DNA of 64,000 bases from Anaerococcus octavius (GTDB lineage: Bacteria; Bacillota; Clostridia; Tissierellales; Peptoniphilaceae), in contig NZ_UFTA01000002.1 in NCBI RefSeq assembly GCF_900445265.1, positions 1,426,001-1,490,000 on the forward strand, in the 5' to 3' direction. Position numbers and translations under genes: made by a program. The notes beneath the pieces are model-generated. The model searched no databases, was not told where the DNA came from, and worked only from the letters and a program-made list of their open reading frames with translations. This document shows, piece after piece, positions 8,826 to 18,255 of this stretch; the first letter of the stretch is position 1, and each line of letters opens with the position of its first letter.

Positions 8826-10814
8826 TTATTTATAAAATTTGTTATTAATTGTTTCTACAATAGTTTCAGCAGTAAAGCCAAATTCTTCTGTAACTTCATT
8901 ACCTTTTCCAGATAAACCAAATGTATCGATACCGATATTTAATCCATCTGTACCAGTCCATTCTGCCCATCCAAAGGTAGATGCCATTTCAATTGAAACT
9001 CTGTTTTTAACTTCTTTTGGTAAAATTTCTTCTTTATAGGCTTCATCTTGTTCTCTAAATAATTCCATAGAAGGCATTGAAACTACTCGTATATTTTTAT
9101 CCTTTAATAATGCTTTTGTTTCAAGTGCAAGTTCTACTTCAGAACCTGTTGCAATTAAGATTAAATCAGGAGTTTTCTCACAATCACTAATTATGTAAGC
9201 ACCCTTATTAATATCTGTAATGTTTTCAGTTTCTTCTAAGTTTCCTACATTTTGACGAGTAAGAGCCATCACTACTGGTTTTTCTTGAGATTCTAGAGCG
9301 TATTTCCAAGCAAGTCTTGTTTCATTTGCATCAGCTGGTCTTATCATAATGCAATCTGGAATTGATCTAATCATTGCTAATTGTTCTATTGGCTCGTGTG
9401 TTGGACCATCTTCACCAACTGCAATAGAATCGTGAGTCATCACATATGTTAATGGCAATTTTGATAGAGCAGAAAGTCTAATTGCTGGTTTTAAATAATC
9501 TGTAAATACAAAGAATGTTGAAACGTGATGCCATGTACCGCCATGAGCAATAATACCATTTCCTATGGCAGCCATAGCAAATTCACGAACTCCGTACCAA
9601 ACATTGCGTCCTTCTGGTGTCTTATCTGTGAATGCTACTGTGTCTTTAATATTTGTTTTATTTGATGAGAATAAGTCGGCAGATCCTCCCCAGAAATTTG
9701 GAGTAATTTTTGCTAAATCTTGGATAATTTCACCATTTGATGCACGTGTTGCAAGAGCATTATCTTCACTTGAATATTTTTTAACTTCATCTATAAAGTT
9801 TTCTGGTAATTCACGATTGATACCTGCCATTAGATTTTTATAATCTTCTGGATATTTTTCTTGATATTTATCTAATAAATCATCCCATTTTTGATTTTCT
9901 TCTTCACCAGTTTTTACAATGCCTTCTTTAAAGGTATCATAAACATCATCTGGGATATTAAAGTCATCTTCAGTCCATTCATAAATTTCTTTTGCTTTTA
10001 TAAATTCTTCTTTCCCAATTGGTGCACCGTGAACTTTATTTGTACCTTGGTTAGTAGAACCATATCCAATAATAGTTTTTACTTCTATAATAGTTGGACC
10101 TTGTATATTACCCTTAGCTTTGCTGATAGCTTCATAAATTTGATCTAAATCTCTACCATCATCAACTCTTAGATAGTTCCAATTTAAAGCTTCTGCACGT
10201 TTTTTAATATCTTCAGAAAAAGTAGTATTTGTAGCACCATCTAAGCATATATCATTTGAATCATAAAGCACTATTAGTTTTGAAAGATTTAAATGACCTG
10301 CAAGACTCATTGATTCATAAGAAATGCCTTCCATAAGGTCACCATCACCACAAAGTACATATGTGTAGTGATCAATTATTTGTGCATCATCCTTGTTATA
10401 CATTGCTGCCAAATGTTTTTCAGCCATAGCTATACCAACAGCTTGAGCAAAACCTTGTCCTAAAGGACCAGTAGTTACCTCAACTCCATCAATATGTCCA
10501 CGTTCTGGGTGACCTGCAGCTTTTGCACCCAATTGCCTAAAATCTTTTAAATCATCAATACCAACATCATATCCTGATAAATGTAGTAAAGAATAAAGCA
10601 TAGAAGAACCATGACCTGCTGATAATACAAATCTATCACGGTTAAACCAGTTAGCATTATTAGGATTAGCCTTTAAAAATTTATTCCACAAAACATAAGC
10701 CATAGGACTGGCACCCATAGGAAGCCCTGGGTGGCCACTATTTGCAGCCTCAATTTGAGCAATAGATAGCGCACGAATAGCACTAATTGCACGTTCATCA
10801 TTTTTATTAAACAT
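8826..10814 (-). CDS. tkt: Transketolase
   Basis: 662 residues, the full length of bacterial transketolase. GHPGLPMGASPMAYVLW, the phosphate-binding SAGHGSSMLYS, GPLGQGFAQAVGIAMAEK and the thiamine diphosphate motif GDGDLMEGISYES lie in the first 170 residues. The pyrimidine domain has THDSIAVGEDGPTHEPIEQL, and the C-terminal domain is complete. The enzyme moves two-carbon units between pentose and hexose/tetrose phosphates with TPP and a divalent cation. It has AAAGGAG before its ATG and its own terminators on either side. It lies downstream of transaldolase, so the non-oxidative pentose phosphate branch is completed here. Confidence 0.97.
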   Translation of the reverse strand: MFNKNDERAISAIRALSIAQIEAANSGHPGLPMGASPMAYVLWNKFLKANPNNANWFNRDRFVLSAGHGSSMLYSLLHLSGYDVGIDDLKDFRQLGAKAAGHPERGHIDGVEVTTGPLGQGFAQAVGIAMAEKHLAAMYNKDDAQIIDHYTYVLCGDGDLMEGISYESMSLAGHLNLSKLIVLYDSNDICLDGATNTTFSEDIKKRAEALNWNYLRVDDGRDLDQIYEAISKAKGNIQGPTIIEVKTIIGYGSTNQGTNKVHGAPIGKEEFIKAKEIYEWTEDDFNIPDDVYDTFKEGIVKTGEEENQKWDDLLDKYQEKYPEDYKNLMAGINRELPENFIDEVKKYSSEDNALATRASNGEIIQDLAKITPNFWGGSADLFSSNKTNIKDTVAFTDKTPEGRNVWYGVREFAMAAIGNGIIAHGGTWHHVSTFFVFTDYLKPAIRLSALSKLPLTYVMTHDSIAVGEDGPTHEPIEQLAMIRSIPDCIMIRPADANETRLAWKYALESQEKPVVMALTRQNVGNLEETENITDINKGAYIISDCEKTPDLILIATGSEVELALETKALLKDKNIRVVSMPSMELFREQDEAYKEEILPKEVKNRVSIEMASTFGWAEWTGTDGLNIGIDTFGLSGKGNEVTEEFGFTAETIVETINNKFYK

Positions 10815-10848
10815 AATCTCTCCTTTTAAATTAAAAACAAAATTTCAA

Positions 10849-10886
10849 AAAAATCTCTTGATTATATTATAACATCAAGAGATTTT
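10849..10886. terminator. Terminator hairpin between transaldolase and transketolase
   Basis: AAAATCTCTTGAT and ATCAAGAGATTTT form a 13-bp stem with an AT loop and have A/T runs on both flanks. It follows the transaldolase stop on the minus strand, so transketolase may have its own promoter or depend on readthrough. Confidence 0.7.
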
Positions 10887-10940
10887 TAATATCAATTAAA
10901 TTTATTAAGCAAAATAGAAAGTTTCTTTGACTCTTATTTA

Positions 10941-11594
10941 CTATTTATTTCTAGATTCAAAAGCATCCCAGTCTTTTACAAATGCTTCAATACCAGCAGT
11001 TGTAAGTGGGTGTGTCCATAATTTTTCAAATAAAGAACCAGGAATAGTTGCAATGTGAGCACCAGCTAAGGCTGCTTTTTCAAGGTGATTAATATGTCTT
11101 ATACTTGCAGCAATAATTTCTGATTCATAGCCATAAATATCTATTACATCACGAAGTTCAGCAATTAATCGTGCACCATCTTCACCCATATCATCAACTC
11201 TACCCATAAATGGAGAAATAAAAGTAGCTCCAGCTTTCATAGCCATAATTCCTTGAGAAACAGAGAAAATCAATGTACAATTTGTCTTAATTCCTTCTTT
11301 ACTTAAAGTATGGATAGCTTTTAAACCATCTTCAGTCATAGGAATTTTAACAACAACATTATTAGCCCATTTAGAAAGATCACGAGCTTGCTCAACCATC
11401 CCCTCATAATCATAAGAAGTAACCTCAGCGGAAACAGGTCCATCAATAAGTTCAGTAATTTCAGAAATAACTTCCTTAAAATCACGTCCCTCTTTGTTAA
11501 TCAAAGAAGGATTAGTAGTAACCCCATCAACAAGCCCAAGATCATTAATTCTTTTAATTTCGTTAACGTTTGCAGTATCTAAGAAAAATTTCAT
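10941..11594 (-). CDS. tal: Transaldolase (short TalC/FSA-family type)
   Basis: 217 residues from the ATG at 11594, which has AAAAGGAG upstream; the longer reading to 11705 has no family similarity at its N-terminus and is rejected. [22 protein letters not shown] and VVVKIPMT (Schiff-base Lys83) identify the family. Glu57 in VSAEV and Phe129 in ISPFMGR are the residues found in true transaldolases, where fructose-6-phosphate aldolases have Gln and Tyr. It therefore transfers dihydroxyacetone units between sugar phosphates. It lies between dhaL and transketolase and has hairpins on both sides. Compare the FSA-type paralogue at 18333-19013. Confidence 0.93.
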   Translation of the reverse strand: MKFFLDTANVNEIKRINDLGLVDGVTTNPSLINKEGRDFKEVISEITELIDGPVSAEVTSYDYEGMVEQARDLSKWANNVVVKIPMTEDGLKAIHTLSKEGIKTNCTLIFSVSQGIMAMKAGATFISPFMGRVDDMGEDGARLIAELRDVIDIYGYESEIIAASIRHINHLEKAALAGAHIATIPGSLFEKLWTHPLTTAGIEAFVKDWDAFESRNK

Positions 11595-11648
11595 TATCAA
11601 ACTCCTTTTGAATGATTCTATTGATATTATACCATTAGAATGTTTAAT

Positions 11649-11663
11649 AAGAAAACGTAAACA
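11649..11663. promoter_or_regulatory. cre-like catabolite repression site upstream of transaldolase
   Basis: AAGAAAACGTAAACA matches the CcpA consensus WTGNAANCGNWNNCW at all positions except the second. It lies 55 bases upstream of the transaldolase start. A weak call from one sequence. Confidence 0.35.
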
Positions 11664-11676
11664 ATTATTATAATAA

Positions 11677-11706
11677 ATTGACCACCTACTATAATAGATG
11701 GTCAAT
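11677..11706 (-). terminator. Hairpin after dhaL (possible terminator)
   Basis: ATTGACCATCTATTAT and GTAGGTGGTCAAT on the minus strand form an imperfect stem directly after the dhaL stop, followed by TTTATTATAAT. The T run is weak, so partial readthrough into the transaldolase gene is plausible. Confidence 0.5.
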
Positions 11707-11714
11707 ATTTTAAG

Positions 11715-12329
11715 TTATTTATTAAAATAGTTTGAATTTGCTTCAAATATTAATTTTCCTACGTAGGCACCCCCGTCAATATGTCCTAACGTTTTTTCAT
11801 TATGATAAGCTGCTCTACCATGTTTGCTAACCATTTCTTTTGTTGCAATAGCACCTTCTGCTGATCCTTCCATTAGTTTTCGAGTAAAAATCTTAAACCC
11901 ATCTGACTTATATGGTTCTGCTCTCTTTAAAGCTGGCCTTATAGAATCTACGATTGTTTTTTCACCTTCTTTAGAATGTGCCTTATGTTCTATATTTTCT
12001 GCTCCTTTAACTAATGCATAGTATAATTCTTCACTATCTATTTCATTTTTTCCTTTTAAGTATTTTGCCATACCCATAATTCCAAATGAAATGATAGTTC
12101 CTAACGATGATGGAGCAGATTCATTGAAACTTTTGCTTATACTTAGTAATAACCTTCCTAAATCTTCATTATCCTCATAGGAATTTATAATACCATTAAA
12201 ACCTTGAGACATAGACACTCCTAAGTCACCATCTCCAAATTTTTGATCTAATTGAACTAAGTAAGATTTATTATCATCTATTAAATCACGTATTATTAAT
12301 ATTATTTCATATATATCTTTTGATTCCAT
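11715..12329 (-). CDS. dhaL: Dihydroxyacetone kinase subunit DhaL
   Basis: 204 residues. QKFGDGDLGVSMSQGF carries the Asp-rich nucleotide and Mg binding motif of the DhaL (DAK2) fold, and APSSLGTIISFGIMGMAKYL and KTIVDSIRPAL follow in family order. DhaL binds the nucleotide and, with DhaK, phosphorylates dihydroxyacetone or a related triose or tetrulose. In PTS-type systems DhaL keeps a bound ADP that DhaM re-phosphorylates; no DhaM gene is visible, so it may use ATP directly or borrow a DhaM from elsewhere. It starts 5 bases after dhaK and has AGGTGAT as its ribosome site. Confidence 0.9.
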   Translation of the reverse strand: MESKDIYEIILIIRDLIDDNKSYLVQLDQKFGDGDLGVSMSQGFNGIINSYEDNEDLGRLLLSISKSFNESAPSSLGTIISFGIMGMAKYLKGKNEIDSEELYYALVKGAENIEHKAHSKEGEKTIVDSIRPALKRAEPYKSDGFKIFTRKLMEGSAEGAIATKEMVSKHGRAAYHNEKTLGHIDGGAYVGKLIFEANSNYFNK

Positions 12330-12334
12330 TTATA

Positions 12335-13342
12335 TCACCTATTATAATTTGTATAGAAAGGAGTGGATGCTACTTCAAGAAGTAATTCTTTTAGTTCTGA
12401 ATCTAATTTAAATATAGTAATAGATAATCCAGACATTTCCATAGATGTAGCAAAATTTCCTATATGAGGTTGGATAATTTTAACTTTCTTTTCATCCAAT
12501 ATATCATAAACTTTATTATAAACTATATATTGTTCATCAAGTGGAGTTGCACCTAAACCATTAATTAAAACACTTACTTCATCATTTTCTGAAAGCTCTA
12601 TTTCAGTCAATATTTTTTCAACAAGAATTTCTGCTATTTCATCTGCAGAAATCATTTTTCTAACTTCTATCCCAGATTCACCATGTATACCCATGCCTAT
12701 TTCTATCTCATCTTCGCTAATATTAAATGTTGCTTCGCCAACCTCAGGTACTATAGTAGCGCTTAGAGCTACACCCATAGTTCTTATGTTATCTAATGCT
12801 CTATTCGTTATTTCTGCTACTTTTTCTAAGTCATATCCTCTACCAGCTGCAGCTCCTGCTATTTTATAAGCGTAAACTATGCCAGCTACACCTCTACGTG
12901 TATCTTTTTTATCTTCACTTGCGCTAGCAATATCATCTTTTACTCTAATCTGGATAGTTTCAATATCATCAAATTCCACCATTTCTGTAGCCATTTCAAA
13001 GTTTAAATTATCACCACCATAGTTTCCGTAAAGACATAAAACCCCTTTACCAGAATCACAGTATCTAATTAGCTCTTCCATTTTTGATGAAGATGGTGAT
13101 GCAAACACATTGCCAACAGCACAACCATCTAACATATTTTCTCCCACATATCCTAAGAAAAGAGGCAAATGACCACTTCCTCCAGCTGTAACAATCCCTA
13201 CCTTAGGTTCATCTTTAGAATTAGACCTGATTAGCATTCGATAGTCATCATTTAATAGCTTATACTGATCTGAATGAGCTTTAATTATTCCTCTAACAAA
13301 TTCTTCAGTATAATCTTCTGGTTTATTAATAATTTTCTTCAT
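12335..13342 (-). CDS. dhaK: Dihydroxyacetone kinase subunit DhaK
   Basis: 335 residues, the normal length for a stand-alone DhaK. GIVTAGGSGHLPLFLGYVG, CAVGNVFASPSS and GNYGGDNLNFEMA are the substrate-binding blocks. His220 in GMGIHGESG is the residue that forms the covalent hemiaminal with dihydroxyacetone in characterised DhaK. The partner DhaL is directly downstream. The pair follows a class II aldolase and a galactitol-type PTS in one operon. Substrate may be dihydroxyacetone released by aldol cleavage or a tetrulose, since DhaK relatives include erythrulose kinases; the operon does not settle this. Confidence 0.92.
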   Translation of the reverse strand: MKKIINKPEDYTEEFVRGIIKAHSDQYKLLNDDYRMLIRSNSKDEPKVGIVTAGGSGHLPLFLGYVGENMLDGCAVGNVFASPSSSKMEELIRYCDSGKGVLCLYGNYGGDNLNFEMATEMVEFDDIETIQIRVKDDIASASEDKKDTRRGVAGIVYAYKIAGAAAGRGYDLEKVAEITNRALDNIRTMGVALSATIVPEVGEATFNISEDEIEIGMGIHGESGIEVRKMISADEIAEILVEKILTEIELSENDEVSVLINGLGATPLDEQYIVYNKVYDILDEKKVKIIQPHIGNFATSMEMSGLSITIFKLDSELKELLLEVASTPFYTNYNR

Positions 13343-13359
13343 ATTTATCTCCTTTATAC

Positions 13360-14019
13360 TTAATCAATTTTTAATTTTTCAGGATACTTCCAAGCATCAA
13401 ATTGATCTTGTGTAAATGAATCCGGTTCTTTTCCTTGATTCACAAGCAAAGTATTAAAGTATATTTCTGCTATATCTTCTAAATATAACATATTTAAATA
13501 TGCTTTTTCTAAATCTTCTCCTATACCTACTGCGCCATGTTTTTCCATTAAAAAAGCATTAGAAATTTTTACAGATTCCGTTACACTTTTTGCTAGTTCA
13601 GGAGTTCCAGGTGTTTCGAACGGAGCAACAGGTATTCTTGCCTCTTTTAAACCCATAGATGCTAACTCATAAACTATCGCTGGAATCTCTTTATTTAAAA
13701 CTGCGAAGGTAGTTGCAAATTTTGAATGTGTGTGTGCGACACCGAAAATATCATCCCTAGTTTTATATATTTGAAGATGCATCATAGTTTCACTTGATGG
13801 TCTAGTTCCATTTTTCGCCTCAATAACGTTACCATCTAAATCAACAACTATAATATCATCTGTTCTCAATTTCATTCTATCTATAGCTGCAGGTGTAACA
13901 CAAACATATCCTGATTCCTTATCTCTTTCACTAAAGTTACCTGATCCTGGTTGACAAAGACCTTTATTTTGAGCATCTCTAGAAATTTTTATAACATTAT
14001 CTTTTAAATTTTCTAACAT
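13360..14019 (-). CDS. Class II aldolase (AraD/FucA family)
   Basis: 219 residues. GNFSERDKESGYVCVTP is the phosphate-binding start, RPSSETMMHLQIY carries the catalytic Glu, GVAHTHSKFATTFAV supplies two zinc His, and MEKHGAVGIGEDLEKAY supplies the third. Family members are Zn-dependent aldolases or epimerases acting on fuculose, rhamnulose or ribulose phosphates. In this operon it would cleave the sugar phosphate made by the galactitol-family PTS into a three-carbon piece and an aldehyde, with DhaK/DhaL salvaging dihydroxyacetone. The true sugar is unknown. Start chosen at the ATG with TATGGAGG. Confidence 0.88.
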   Translation of the reverse strand: MLENLKDNVIKISRDAQNKGLCQPGSGNFSERDKESGYVCVTPAAIDRMKLRTDDIIVVDLDGNVIEAKNGTRPSSETMMHLQIYKTRDDIFGVAHTHSKFATTFAVLNKEIPAIVYELASMGLKEARIPVAPFETPGTPELAKSVTESVKISNAFLMEKHGAVGIGEDLEKAYLNMLYLEDIAEIYFNTLLVNQGKEPDSFTQDQFDAWKYPEKLKID

Positions 14020-14020
14020 T

Positions 14021-15376
14021 TTAAACCTCCATAGTTACTTTATTTTTAGTGTTTTGAGTCCACTTTCTTACATAATAGATAATACAAGCTATTACAACTA
14101 TTAATAAAATTATTCCAACTACATCCATTGCAAAAGCTTTACTTATTGCCCATCTAAATATTGGAGCTTCAACACCAAAGTATGTTATATATTGACCAGA
14201 TGGTATATCAATAGTACCTACAGCTCTTGCCAAATCTGTTACAGCTGGTGCAAATTGACTAGATACTATTAAATATGCTGGTGTAAATAAAATTGATAGT
14301 ATAAGCATTTTAATAATATCTCCATTAGTAACTATTAACGCAGGAACTACAACTATAACATTTACTATCCCCGCAAGTGGTAAAACTGAACTCCATCCGA
14401 ACTTTGCAAACAAAAATGCTAATATAATTTCTAATGGTACAAGTATAATTGATACCACCCAAATCTCAGATCTTCCAGCCATAAATGGCCAGTCTAATCC
14501 GATATGAATCTCTCTATCTTGATATTTGTTCTTCATATATGTGCTAGCATAATCAGAAATAGGTTGAAGAGCTTGCATAAATAGTTTTGCTACCATTGGA
14601 AAAAGTACTAAGGATGCAGCAACTTTAATTCCAATATTAAGAACATCTGAAAGACTATATCCAGCTATTATAGCTAATAGTGAACCCACTATTAATCCCA
14701 TAACACTGTTTTCTCCAAAAATACCAATTTTATTTCTCAATTTATCTGAGTCAAAAACTTTTCCACCCAATCCAGGTATTTTATCTAATAATATATTAAT
14801 AGGTTCCATTAAAGCACACTGAATTGTCATATAATGAGTGCAAGTTACACCTGGTATAGAGGTGATTTTTTCTATTTTTTCTTTGTTAGCATCACCAATT
14901 TTTAGTTCTAAAACAATTTGAATAGCTGCAGCTATAAATCCAAAAGCTAAACTTCCAGAAATAGCTTGAACCATTGTTGCAGTAAAAATTTTTCCCCATA
15001 CATTCCACATATCAACATTTAAAGTATCTGTCCATTTAAATCCAATCATTAATAAATTTATAATAATTTGAATTGGGAACATTAATAAAGCATATGGCCA
15101 AGCCCATGCGATAGCACTCATTGGTGTCCAACCAACATCAACAGCATTTAATTCAAGTCCTGTTCTAGTCACTAAATCTTGTGCAACAGGGCTTATTGTC
15201 CCGAACATAAAATCAAGAATTAGGCTCATTCCTGTAAAAGCAACACCTAAAGTTATACCAGCTAAAATAGCTCTTTTAGCTGGCATTTTAAATATCAAAC
15301 CAATTATAATCATTATAATCGGTAAAAATATCGCTGCTCCCAATCCTAATATATAATCAATGATATTTTGAAACAT
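14021..15376 (-). CDS. PTS sugar transporter EIIC (galactitol family)
   Basis: 451 residues with about ten hydrophobic segments. GVTCTHYMTIQCALMEPINILLDKIPG and GLDWPFMAGRSEIWVVSIILVP are typical of GatC-like PTS permeases; the length fits. It carries the sugar across the membrane while the IIB protein phosphorylates it. The IIB, IIA and regulator genes lie immediately upstream and the aldolase starts right after its stop, so the sugar phosphate probably goes straight to aldol cleavage. The GatC family transports galactitol, but also other pentitols and ketoses, so the cargo is open. Confidence 0.9.
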   Translation of the reverse strand: MFQNIIDYILGLGAAIFLPIIMIIIGLIFKMPAKRAILAGITLGVAFTGMSLILDFMFGTISPVAQDLVTRTGLELNAVDVGWTPMSAIAWAWPYALLMFPIQIIINLLMIGFKWTDTLNVDMWNVWGKIFTATMVQAISGSLAFGFIAAAIQIVLELKIGDANKEKIEKITSIPGVTCTHYMTIQCALMEPINILLDKIPGLGGKVFDSDKLRNKIGIFGENSVMGLIVGSLLAIIAGYSLSDVLNIGIKVAASLVLFPMVAKLFMQALQPISDYASTYMKNKYQDREIHIGLDWPFMAGRSEIWVVSIILVPLEIILAFLFAKFGWSSVLPLAGIVNVIVVVPALIVTNGDIIKMLILSILFTPAYLIVSSQFAPAVTDLARAVGTIDIPSGQYITYFGVEAPIFRWAISKAFAMDVVGIILLIVVIACIIYYVRKWTQNTKNKVTMEV

Positions 15377-15387
15377 AGCGTAGCTCC

Positions 15388-15669
15388 CTATTCACTTATA
15401 TATTGTTTTAATTTTTTATATTCTTCATCCATACCCATTCCAGTAAGAAAAGCAATACCATTTATTGTTGGTATATTATCATATTTTTTTTCAGCTGACA
15501 TTATTGATACATACACGTCAACAGTATCAATAATATTATCTAGAGATTTAATATCTACCGCTTCTACTTTTGCATTTATTCCATCATCTTCTAGCATATT
15601 ATTTATTTTTGATGCCACAGTTTGGCTTGTTGCTACTCCTGATCCACATGCCACTACTATATTTTTCAT
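15388..15669 (-). CDS. PTS sugar transporter EIIB (galactitol family)
   Basis: 93 residues. MKNIVVACGSGVATSQ places the phosphoryl-accepting Cys8 in the usual ACGSGVATS loop of GatB-like IIB proteins. It receives the phosphate from the IIA protein encoded two bases upstream and passes it to the sugar in IIC. Ribosome site GAGGAATAATT precedes the ATG. Confidence 0.92.
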   Translation of the reverse strand: MKNIVVACGSGVATSQTVASKINNMLEDDGINAKVEAVDIKSLDNIIDTVDVYVSIMSAEKKYDNIPTINGIAFLTGMGMDEEYKKLKQYISE

Positions 15670-15671
15670 AA

Positions 15672-16139
15672 TTATTCCTCCAATAAATCTTCCATAATTT
15701 TCTTAATTTCACTTTTATCCTTTGATTCTTTAATTTCTTTTAGCTTATCACTTTGACTAAAAATCCCCATAAGTTTTACTAATAAAGGTACTTGTTTTTC
15801 TGGATTATCAACAGCAAGCATAAAAACCAAATCTACAAAAAGTTCTTCGTTTGAATTTTCCATATTATTAAATTTTATAGGATTTTTAAGTGTTGCAATA
15901 CTTATAGCTGCTTCATTCACGTGTTCTGGATTTGTATGTGGTATCGCAACTTTTATCACACCAGTATTTAGACCTGTAGGATATTTAAATTCTCTTGCTA
16001 ATATATTTTCATAAAATGTATTTTTAATAACATTATCTTCTAACATCGTATCCGTTAGATACTTTAATAGATCTTCTTTATTATCGTATTCACAATCTAT
16101 GTGAATATACTTTTCATCAATTAAAATATTATCTTCCAC
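15672..16139 (-). CDS. PTS sugar transporter EIIA (fructose/mannitol-galactitol type)
   Basis: 155 residues, starting with GTG at 16139 after AGAGGTGAAAA. VIKVAIPHTNPEHV holds the phosphorylated His68 in the motif typical of the PTS IIA-2 domain, and AISIATLKNPI and FMLAVDNPEKQV match the fold. HPr (encoded at 52154-52420) would be its donor. It lies between the PRD regulator, which carries its own IIA domain, and IIB. Confidence 0.92.
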   Translation of the reverse strand: MEDNILIDEKYIHIDCEYDNKEDLLKYLTDTMLEDNVIKNTFYENILAREFKYPTGLNTGVIKVAIPHTNPEHVNEAAISIATLKNPIKFNNMENSNEELFVDLVFMLAVDNPEKQVPLLVKLMGIFSQSDKLKEIKESKDKSEIKKIMEDLLEE

Positions 16140-16149
16140 TTTTCACCTC

Positions 16150-18174
16150 TTAATTGTGATTAATTTTTGCATATTTAAAAATTATTTTTTCTATTTCATC
16201 AACTGTATTTGCTTCATTTAACTCATTATTAAAACTATCAACTTGAAATAAATTAACTAATTCAAATAACGCTTTAGTATGATCTTCATTTTCATTTACT
16301 GCTAGTACGCAAATATATTTCACAGGATCCATTTCTCCGGCATTATATATTACAGGTTTTCTTAGTTTCAAGAACGAAAATGAAGTCTTTTTTACAACTC
16401 CTGTTTTATCAGCATGAGGTAGAGCAAATCCTTTGTTTATTACTACATATGGTCCATTTTTCTGGATGTTACCTATCATTCTTTGAATATATTTTTCATC
16501 TATGAAACCTTTACTAACTAATGGTTTTGCAGCGATTTTTATAGATTCTTTCCAATCATATACATCCTCTACTATATTTATAAAATCATAGGTTAAGTAA
16601 TTATCTATGCCTTTAGACTTGTTCTTTTTCTCATCACTTACTTTATAAATATTAGTATGCTTGTGAGGTTTAATATTAGTAAAACTTATCTTTTTTAAAA
16701 TTTCATTTGAAATATGCTCATAATCATCAGTAGTTAAAACAGGTGATACTTTCAAATAGTTTATTTGTTCATTATTTAAAATAGTTGTAGAAAGTATTAG
16801 ATCAATCTGTTTTATATCTAATCTATCTAATTGATGACTTGATGTAACTTCTATCTCTTTAAAAGAAAACATTTCTTCTAACTGTAGCTTTATTAATTCA
16901 CTTGTTCCTATACCATAATTACAAATAACTAAAATAGACAATTCTTTTGCTTTTTGATATTTAATTCTTTCAATAGAAGCACATACATATATAACTATAA
17001 ATGTAATTTCAGAGTCACTTATATTTCTTTTAAAATAATCTTCTAATATAAATACAGTTGACTTTACAGCATCATAAACTTTATCGACATAGCTATTGTC
17101 ATGAAAATAGTTATTTAGATCAATGTTATAATCATTTATTTTATATATAGGCTTATTACTAATTCTATCTAGGTGCATAGATAAACTTTCAAATAATTTA
17201 TAGTCTAAATATAAAGGTAATTCTAAGCTTTCAGATAGTTTTCCTATTAACTTTCTTGTTAAAAATTGAACACTGAGTTGTACGTTATCATTTAAGTTAA
17301 TATTCTTAAAACCTAAATAATCTACAAAATGTGATATAAAAACCTTTTCACTTGAACTATAATCAAGATTGAATAACTTTACTAAGTTATCATAAATTTG
17401 AAATCCTAATTTGTTAGAACTTTCGTAACCTTTTATATCATATAATGAAAATCCCATTTTTTCTCTAACTATAATAAATTCTAACAAATATCTTAGTTTT
17501 GCGAAGGAATTATCATCAAATATAATACTATTGTTATATTCTATATCCCCAATAATATTATCAATAGCCTTAAGGTTATCATCGATATCTGCTTTACTTA
17601 AGTTACTTTTAAAATAATTGCTATTAAAATACATGCATATAAGATATATATACTCAGTAACTATAATAGTGTATATACTTCGTATACTTAATTCATTACC
17701 ACTAATTCTAATTCCATATCCAGCTTTAGCATCTAAATCTACATCATAACTTTTTAACAACCCACCTAATTGATACTGATCTTCTACTATAGTTGATCTA
17801 GATACATACATTATCTCCGATATATCAGTATAAGTTATAAAATTGTTAGAAGTAGACAGAATTAAATATTCAACTAATATTCTTTCATCCTTGTTTAAAG
17901 TATAATTATTAAAATCTAATTGATTATAAATTCTAAACTTAGACAAGTTATTATTTTCGCCACAATTAACAAGTCCATCAGTAGTAGCTAAATTAAAGTC
18001 CCAATATTTCTTAGTGAAATTACTAATAATTTTTAAATCTTCTTGAATAGTTCTTCTTGTAACATTAAACTTTTTTGATAACTCTTTAACATTAATAGCT
18101 CTTCTATCTAGAACTATCATAAGTATATCTAATCTACGTTTATTAATTTCTTCACCTCCCCCATCTGTTATCAT
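16150..18174 (-). CDS. BglG/MtlR-type PRD transcriptional regulator with IIB and IIA domains
   Basis: About 674 residues. Two N-terminal helix-turn-helix segments (ELSKKFNVTRRTIQEDLKII and TDISEIMYVSRSTIVEDQ) precede two PRD domains, a IIB-like domain starting LVICNYGIGTSELIKLQLEE with its Cys, and a C-terminal IIA domain with GFALPHADKTGV. This is the layout of PTS-controlled activators such as MtlR and LicR. It opens the operon of the galactitol-type PTS. Start uncertain: the ATG at 18174 has only a distant AGGAA, whereas a strong GGGGGAGGTGA inside the reading frame sits at ideal distance from an ATT at 18147 (then NKRRLDIL). Confidence 0.88.
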   Translation of the reverse strand: MITDGGGEEINKRRLDILMIVLDRRAINVKELSKKFNVTRRTIQEDLKIISNFTKKYWDFNLATTDGLVNCGENNNLSKFRIYNQLDFNNYTLNKDERILVEYLILSTSNNFITYTDISEIMYVSRSTIVEDQYQLGGLLKSYDVDLDAKAGYGIRISGNELSIRSIYTIIVTEYIYLICMYFNSNYFKSNLSKADIDDNLKAIDNIIGDIEYNNSIIFDDNSFAKLRYLLEFIIVREKMGFSLYDIKGYESSNKLGFQIYDNLVKLFNLDYSSSEKVFISHFVDYLGFKNINLNDNVQLSVQFLTRKLIGKLSESLELPLYLDYKLFESLSMHLDRISNKPIYKINDYNIDLNNYFHDNSYVDKVYDAVKSTVFILEDYFKRNISDSEITFIVIYVCASIERIKYQKAKELSILVICNYGIGTSELIKLQLEEMFSFKEIEVTSSHQLDRLDIKQIDLILSTTILNNEQINYLKVSPVLTTDDYEHISNEILKKISFTNIKPHKHTNIYKVSDEKKNKSKGIDNYLTYDFINIVEDVYDWKESIKIAAKPLVSKGFIDEKYIQRMIGNIQKNGPYVVINKGFALPHADKTGVVKKTSFSFLKLRKPVIYNAGEMDPVKYICVLAVNENEDHTKALFELVNLFQVDSFNNELNEANTVDEIEKIIFKYAKINHN

Positions 18175-18255
18175 TAGTATAACATTTTCCTAATTTCACT
18201 CAATACTTAATCACTTCGCATATAAGAAGGAATTTGTATTAGCTGATTAAAGTAA

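Noticed and set aside
10941-11705. 254-residue transaldolase with a long N-terminal extension
   Set aside because: The first 37 residues are not conserved and cross the hairpin; the ATG at 11594 has the ribosome site and family start.
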